From: Kaftiobacterium sp035693805
GTDB lineage: Bacteria; Sysuimicrobiota; Sysuimicrobiia; Sysuimicrobiales; Kaftiobacteriaceae
Direction: 5' to 3'
Length of the DNA stretch: 27,412 nt
Assembly: GCA_035693805.1 (NCBI GenBank)
Contig: DASSGA010000191.1
Coordinates: 1 to 27,412 of the forward strand
Numbering within the stretch: the first letter of the stretch is position 1; every line of letters begins with the position of its first letter. Made by a program: the position numbers and the translations under genes. Below are positions 23,438 through 27,412 of this stretch, piece after piece. The notes under the pieces are model-generated. The model made no database searches, was not told the origin of the DNA, and saw only the letters and a program-made list of their open reading frames with translations.

Positions 23438-26186
23438 CCTGATCCTCACCCGCCCCCAGGCGCTCCTGCTGCTGGCGCTGTTGCCGGTCGTGATCGCCTC
23501 CGCGCGTCGTCGCGCCACGCCCCGGGGAGCGGTGCTCCTGCGCGTAGTCGCGCTGGCCGTGCTCATCGCCGCCCTTGCCGGACCGAGCGTCGCGGGTCTG
23601 GGCGGCGGGGAACATGTCGTCTTTGCCGTCGATCTGTCCGAGAGCATCTCCGCGCCGTCCCGCCGGGATGCGGTGCGGTTCGTCCAGGAGGCTGCCCGTC
23701 ATCGCCGGCCGGGCGACCGAATCGGCCTGGTGACGTTCGGTGCGGAGGCGATCCTGGAGGAGGCGCCGTCCGCGGATCCACGCCTGGCGGTCGCGTCCCG
23801 TCCGTCCGGCGAGGCCACCGATGTTGCATCGGCGATCCGCACGGCGCTCGCCGCCCTGCCCGCCTCAGGAGGCCGCCGCATCGTCGTGGCCACAGACGGG
23901 AACGCGAATCGCGGCGACCTCGAGCAGGCGCTGGCCCTGGCCGCGAGCCAGGGGGTGGAGGTCTCGGTGGTGCCGCTGCTGCCCGGGCAGGGTGACGACG
24001 TGCTGGTGGAAGAGGTGCTGGCGCCGGCCGAGGTGCGCGTCCGGGAACGGTTCGACGTGCGCATTCCCATCGTCGCCACGGCGCGGGCGCGCGCGACGCT
24101 GCGCGTCACGGAGGGCGAGCAGATCATCGCGCAGCGCCCCCTCACCGTTGAGGCCGGCCGCACGACGATCACTCTCTCGCGCGTGGCTGGGCCGGAAGGG
24201 CTGCTGCGCTACACGGCATCGATCACGGCTGATCCCGACGCCGTGGCCGAGAACAATCGGGCCGAGGCGCTCGTCGTAGTGCGCGGCGCCCCGGTCGTCT
24301 GGTACGCGGGTGTCACGCCGGGGATCCTCGTCACGGCGCTCCAGGCGCAGGGGATGCGGGTGCGGGTCACCGCGCCGGAAGCGCTGCCCGCCCTGGTCAG
24401 CGGGTACCGCGGTACCGCCGTGGTCGTGCTCGACGACGTGAGCGCGCTGCGGCTGTCCCCGGCGCAGATGACCGCGCTGCGCGACTACGTCGGCCACCTC
24501 GGGGGTGGGCTCATCGCCGTCGGCGGCACGCACAGCTTCGGGGTCGGCGGCTACGCGGGCACGCCGCTGGAGGACGTGCTGCCCGTCTCGATGGACGTCC
24601 GGCATCGCCTCGCCATCCCCTCCATGGCGATCATCCTCGTGCTCGACACCTCCGGGAGCATGGGCGCGTTCGGCGCGCAGATCGCCAAAGTGGAGCTGGC
24701 CAAGGAGACGGCCCAATCGGTGATCGACCTGCTCGGCGAGCGCGATGTCATCGGGGTAATCTCCTTCGATCAGGAGCCACGCTGGCTGGTCCCGCCGACC
24801 GAGGCCCGCAACCGCGAGCAGGTGATGGCTCAGGTCTCCCGGGTCCAGGCCGGAGGGGGCACCAATATGCATCCCGCGCTGCGCCTGGCCTACGACTACC
24901 TGCGCACGTCGCAGGCCAAGATCCGGCACGTCATCGTCATCTCGGACGGCCAGACCGATCCCGGCGACTTCGAGGGGCTCGTCACGGGGACGGCGCGGGA
25001 GAAGATCACGACCACCGCGGTGGCCATCGGCGCAGACGCCGACGAGCAGATCATGCGCGGCATCGCCCGCTGGGGCGGCGGCCGGTCGTACCTGACCAGG
25101 GATCTGTACTCGATCCCGCAGATCCTCACCGCCGAGGCGCTGTTGGCTTCCCGGGCGTACATCGTCGAGGAGCGCTTCGTCCCCGCCGCGGTACAACGAG
25201 GTCTCGCCGACGACCTGGCGCTCGCCCCGTTGCGTGGCTACGTGGCCACGGCGCTGAAGCCCGCCGGCACGCTGCATCTCGTGTCGCCATCAGAGGACCC
25301 GATCCTGGCCACCTGGCAGTTCGGCATCGGCCGTGCGGCGGCGTTCACGTCCGACGCGACGGCGCGCTGGGGCGCGGAGTGGATGCGCTGGCCCGATCTG
25401 GCGAGGTTCTGGTCGCGGCTCGCGCGGTGGGCGGCGGGGGAGGATGCGGACGGTGTGCAGGTCTCGGTCGAGCAGACCGATGCCGCCGGCCGCCGGGCAC
25501 CGGCCGGGGGAACCGCGGCGATCACCGTGGACGCGTTCACCCCGGCGGGAGCGCCCGTGGACGGGTTGCGGGTTGAGGCCGCGGTGGCCCGGCCGGACGG
25601 CGCGGTCGGCACGGTGCCGCTCGCGCAATCGGCGCCCGGACGCTACGAAGGCAGCGCCGGCGCCGGGCAGCCCGGAGCCTACACCGTGACCATCGTCGCG
25701 CGCGGGCCCGCGGGCCGGCAGGTCACGACCACGGGCTTCGTCGTGCCGTACTCTCCCGAACTGCGGGACCTCGCTCCCAACCGCACCGTCCTGGCGCGCA
25801 TCGCCGAAGCCACGGGCGGCCGCATCCTCTCCGAGCCGCATCTCGCCGTGGCCCCCAGCCGATCGTCGCGCGTGCCGGCCGACGCCTGGCCGTATCTCGC
25901 CGCATCCGCGATCGGGCTGTTCCTCATGGAGATCGCCTGGCGGCGCATCCCGGCCCTCGGCGCGTACTTCCGCGCGATGGGAGCCGCGGTCGTGGTCCGG
26001 CTCCGCCGGCAGCCGTCGCCGGAGGAGGCGGCGGCCGATCGGTTCTACGAGGAGGCGGATCGCTGGAAGCTCGTCGAGCCCGAGACCGCTGAGGGGGCGG
26101 AGTCGATGGAAGCGGCGGCACGGCTGTACATCGCCAGGCTGAAGGCCGCCAAGGGCGAGGACGAGAAGAACAGGGAGCAGCGATGA
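23430..26186 (+). CDS. Double-VWA/GATase-like membrane protein
   Basis: 918 residues from ATG 23430, with GGGAGG seven bases upstream and an 8-base overlap with the previous gene. There are two N-terminal helices at about residues 7-25 and 32-52. A first VWA domain has MIDAS D68-x-S70-x-S72 (FAVDLSESIS). A GATase-like region spans about residues 289-390 (VVWYAGVTPGILVTALQ and GGGLIAVGGTHSFGVGGYAG). A second VWA domain has MIDAS D406-x-S408-x-S410 (LVLDTSGSMGAFG). A beta-sandwich-like region (about 660-790) and a last helix (about 820-838) follow, then a cytoplasmic tail rich in Glu and Lys. It is the largest cluster component. Its stop overlaps the dehydrogenase ATG. Its function is unknown beyond a likely MoxR-linked envelope role. 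Confidence 0.88.
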   Translation: MGDLILTRPQALLLLALLPVVIASARRRATPRGAVLLRVVALAVLIAALAGPSVAGLGGGEHVVFAVDLSESISAPSRRDAVRFVQEAARHRRPGDRIGLVTFGAEAILEEAPSADPRLAVASRPSGEATDVASAIRTALAALPASGGRRIVVATDGNANRGDLEQALALAASQGVEVSVVPLLPGQGDDVLVEEVLAPAEVRVRERFDVRIPIVATARARATLRVTEGEQIIAQRPLTVEAGRTTITLSRVAGPEGLLRYTASITADPDAVAENNRAEALVVVRGAPVVWYAGVTPGILVTALQAQGMRVRVTAPEALPALVSGYRGTAVVVLDDVSALRLSPAQMTALRDYVGHLGGGLIAVGGTHSFGVGGYAGTPLEDVLPVSMDVRHRLAIPSMAIILVLDTSGSMGAFGAQIAKVELAKETAQSVIDLLGERDVIGVISFDQEPRWLVPPTEARNREQVMAQVSRVQAGGGTNMHPALRLAYDYLRTSQAKIRHVIVISDGQTDPGDFEGLVTGTAREKITTTAVAIGADADEQIMRGIARWGGGRSYLTRDLYSIPQILTAEALLASRAYIVEERFVPAAVQRGLADDLALAPLRGYVATALKPAGTLHLVSPSEDPILATWQFGIGRAAAFTSDATARWGAEWMRWPDLARFWSRLARWAAGEDADGVQVSVEQTDAAGRRAPAGGTAAITVDAFTPAGAPVDGLRVEAAVARPDGAVGTVPLAQSAPGRYEGSAGAGQPGAYTVTIVARGPAGRQVTTTGFVVPYSPELRDLAPNRTVLARIAEATGGRILSEPHLAVAPSRSSRVPADAWPYLAASAIGLFLMEIAWRRIPALGAYFRAMGAAVVVRLRRQPSPEEAAADRFYEEADRWKLVEPETAEGAESMEAAARLYIARLKAAKGEDEKNREQR

Positions 26187-27343
26187 CCGACTGGCACGAG
26201 CCCTTCAGTTTCACCGCACCCGCGACCGTGACGTTCGGACCCGGGGTGATCGCGAAGCTGCCGGAGCTGGCGAGCGGGCTCGGCAGCCGCGCGATCGTGG
26301 TCTCCGATCCGGGCATCGCGAAGGCGGGCATCCTCGACCGTGTGCTCGGGGCCCTCGACCAGGCCGCGGTAACGGCCGAGCCGTACCCCCACGTCGAGCC
26401 GAACCCGAGCATCGAGACCGTGGACGCCGCGCACGACCTGTTCCGCCGCACGCGCTCCGCCTTTGTGGTGGGGGTGGGCGGCGGCAGCGCGATGGACGTG
26501 GCGAAGGTGGTGGCGGTGCTCGCCGCGCACGGCGGGACCGTTCGCGATTACGAGGGGATGGGCAAGGTCCCGGGACCCGGCGTGCCCTGCGTGGCGATCC
26601 CGACCACGGCCGGCACCGGCAGCGAGGTGACGATCTTCTCGGTCATCACCGACCGGCAGCGGAAGTTCAAGATGACGCTGGGCAGTCCCCACACCGTGCC
26701 GCAGGTCGCCCTGTGCGATCCGGAGCTGACGCTGTCGATGCCGCAGCCGCTGACCGCCGCCACGGGCCTGGACGCCCTCACCCACGCCATCGAGTCCTAC
26801 ATCAACACGGTGCACAATCCGATCGCCGCGACCCTGGCCCGCGAGGCGATGCGGCTTATCGGCCGGTCGCTGCGCACCGCATTCAGCAGCGGGCGGAACC
26901 TCCAGGCGCGCACCGAGATGCTGCTCGCCAGCACGATGGCCGCGATGGCCTTCACGCGCACGCGCCTGGGGAACGTGCACGCTATGTCGCATCCGCTCGG
27001 GGCCCACTTCGACATCCCGCACGGCGTTGCGAACGCCGTCCTCCTGCCGTCCGTCATGGCCTGGAACATGATCGCCTGCCACGATACCTATCCGCAGATC
27101 GCTTCGGCGCTGGGCGAGTCCGTGGACGGCCTGTCCCCGCGGGAAGCCTCCGAGGCGGCGGTCGAGGCCGTGCGGCGGCTCGCGCGCGACGTGCAGATCC
27201 CGGAGCGGCTGCGCGATCTCGGCGTGACCCGCGAGGCGATCCCCCGGCTTGCAGAGGACGCGATGAAGAGTGGCAATGTGCTCGTCAACCCCCGCACCAC
27301 CACCACGGCCGACATCACCGCGCTGTTCGAAGCCGCGTACTGA
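26183..27343 (+). CDS. Iron-containing alcohol dehydrogenase (group III)
   Basis: 386 residues, standard for the Fe-ADH family of NAD(P)-dependent alcohol or aldehyde dehydrogenases. The N-terminal Rossmann-like domain includes VTFGPGVIAKLPEL, AFVVGVGGGSAMDVAK for the nucleotide and IPTTAGTGSEVT for the substrate pocket. The predicted Fe(II) ligands are all present: D197 and H201 (LDALTHAIESY), H266 (VHAMSHPLGAH) and H280 (FDIPHGVANAVLLP), with the 4- and 14-residue spacing of the family. The substrate cannot be told from sequence. The ATG overlaps the double-VWA stop (ATGA), so it is translated from the same message as the MoxR cluster, which is unexpected. It ends 69 bases before the window edge. 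Confidence 0.95.
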   Translation: MTDWHEPFSFTAPATVTFGPGVIAKLPELASGLGSRAIVVSDPGIAKAGILDRVLGALDQAAVTAEPYPHVEPNPSIETVDAAHDLFRRTRSAFVVGVGGGSAMDVAKVVAVLAAHGGTVRDYEGMGKVPGPGVPCVAIPTTAGTGSEVTIFSVITDRQRKFKMTLGSPHTVPQVALCDPELTLSMPQPLTAATGLDALTHAIESYINTVHNPIAATLAREAMRLIGRSLRTAFSSGRNLQARTEMLLASTMAAMAFTRTRLGNVHAMSHPLGAHFDIPHGVANAVLLPSVMAWNMIACHDTYPQIASALGESVDGLSPREASEAAVEAVRRLARDVQIPERLRDLGVTREAIPRLAEDAMKSGNVLVNPRTTTTADITALFEAAY

Positions 27344-27412
27344 TTGCCGCCGCGTTTGGGGCCGATGTGAGGACCGTGAGACTTCCGGATGTTATCGTCC
27401 ACGCACACTCGG
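27344..27412. other. Final 69 bases, no feature identified
   Basis: Too short to hold a gene. No terminator hairpin with a T-run was seen after the dehydrogenase. Confidence 0.5.

Overview
The window is one continuous, tightly packed, high-GC (about 70% by eye) bacterial chromosome segment. Every credible gene is on the + strand, and many junctions are 4-base ATGA or GTGA overlaps. The order dprA-topA-xerC-rpsB-tsf-pyrH-frr-uppS-cdsA-dxr-rseP-ispG is a core-chromosome order familiar from Firmicutes and related Terrabacteria. The short 196-residue EF-Ts, the archaeal-type methionine adenosyltransferase (MAT) and the codon composition suggest a GC-rich, possibly thermophilic lineage near Firmicutes, Armatimonadota or a candidate phylum. 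That placement is an inference and is not firm. I see no phage, insertion sequence, CRISPR array, rRNA or tRNA.

Layout. (1) 1-3636: the 3' end of dprA, a 382-base gap with no convincing gene, topA (DNA topoisomerase I) and a XerC/D recombinase. (2) 3637-12984: a leader with an extended -10 promoter, then a translation, nucleotide, envelope and isoprenoid operon: rpsB, tsf, pyrH, frr, a 67-residue stand-alone PASTA protein, uppS, cdsA, dxr, rseP, ispG, an MgtC-family membrane protein and a rhomboid protease. Dxr and IspG supply isoprenoid precursors by the MEP pathway, UppS builds the C55 carrier, and CdsA makes CDP-diacylglycerol. (3) 12985-15305: an archaeal-type MAT with an in-frame TAG near its N-terminus, then a beta-propeller lipoprotein. 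(4) 15306-18144: an FmdB-type zinc ribbon protein, an exported or membrane protein with a GATase-like domain, and an ABC-2 type permease. (5) 18145-27343: a second transcription unit with a near-leaderless TATAAT promoter. It encodes a membrane coiled-coil protein, a MoxR AAA+ ATPase, a DUF58 protein, a BatA-like VWA protein, a 918-residue double-VWA/GATase-like membrane protein, and an iron-dependent alcohol dehydrogenase coupled to it by a 4-base overlap.

Main points for a second look: the TAG codon in the MAT gene, an apparent ATT start codon for pyrH, the stand-alone PASTA protein inside the core operon, predicted leaderless promoters, and the MoxR/DUF58/multi-VWA cluster ending in an alcohol dehydrogenase. 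The cluster has a known general type, with MoxR acting with VWA-domain partners, but its substrate is unknown and its exact composition may be new.
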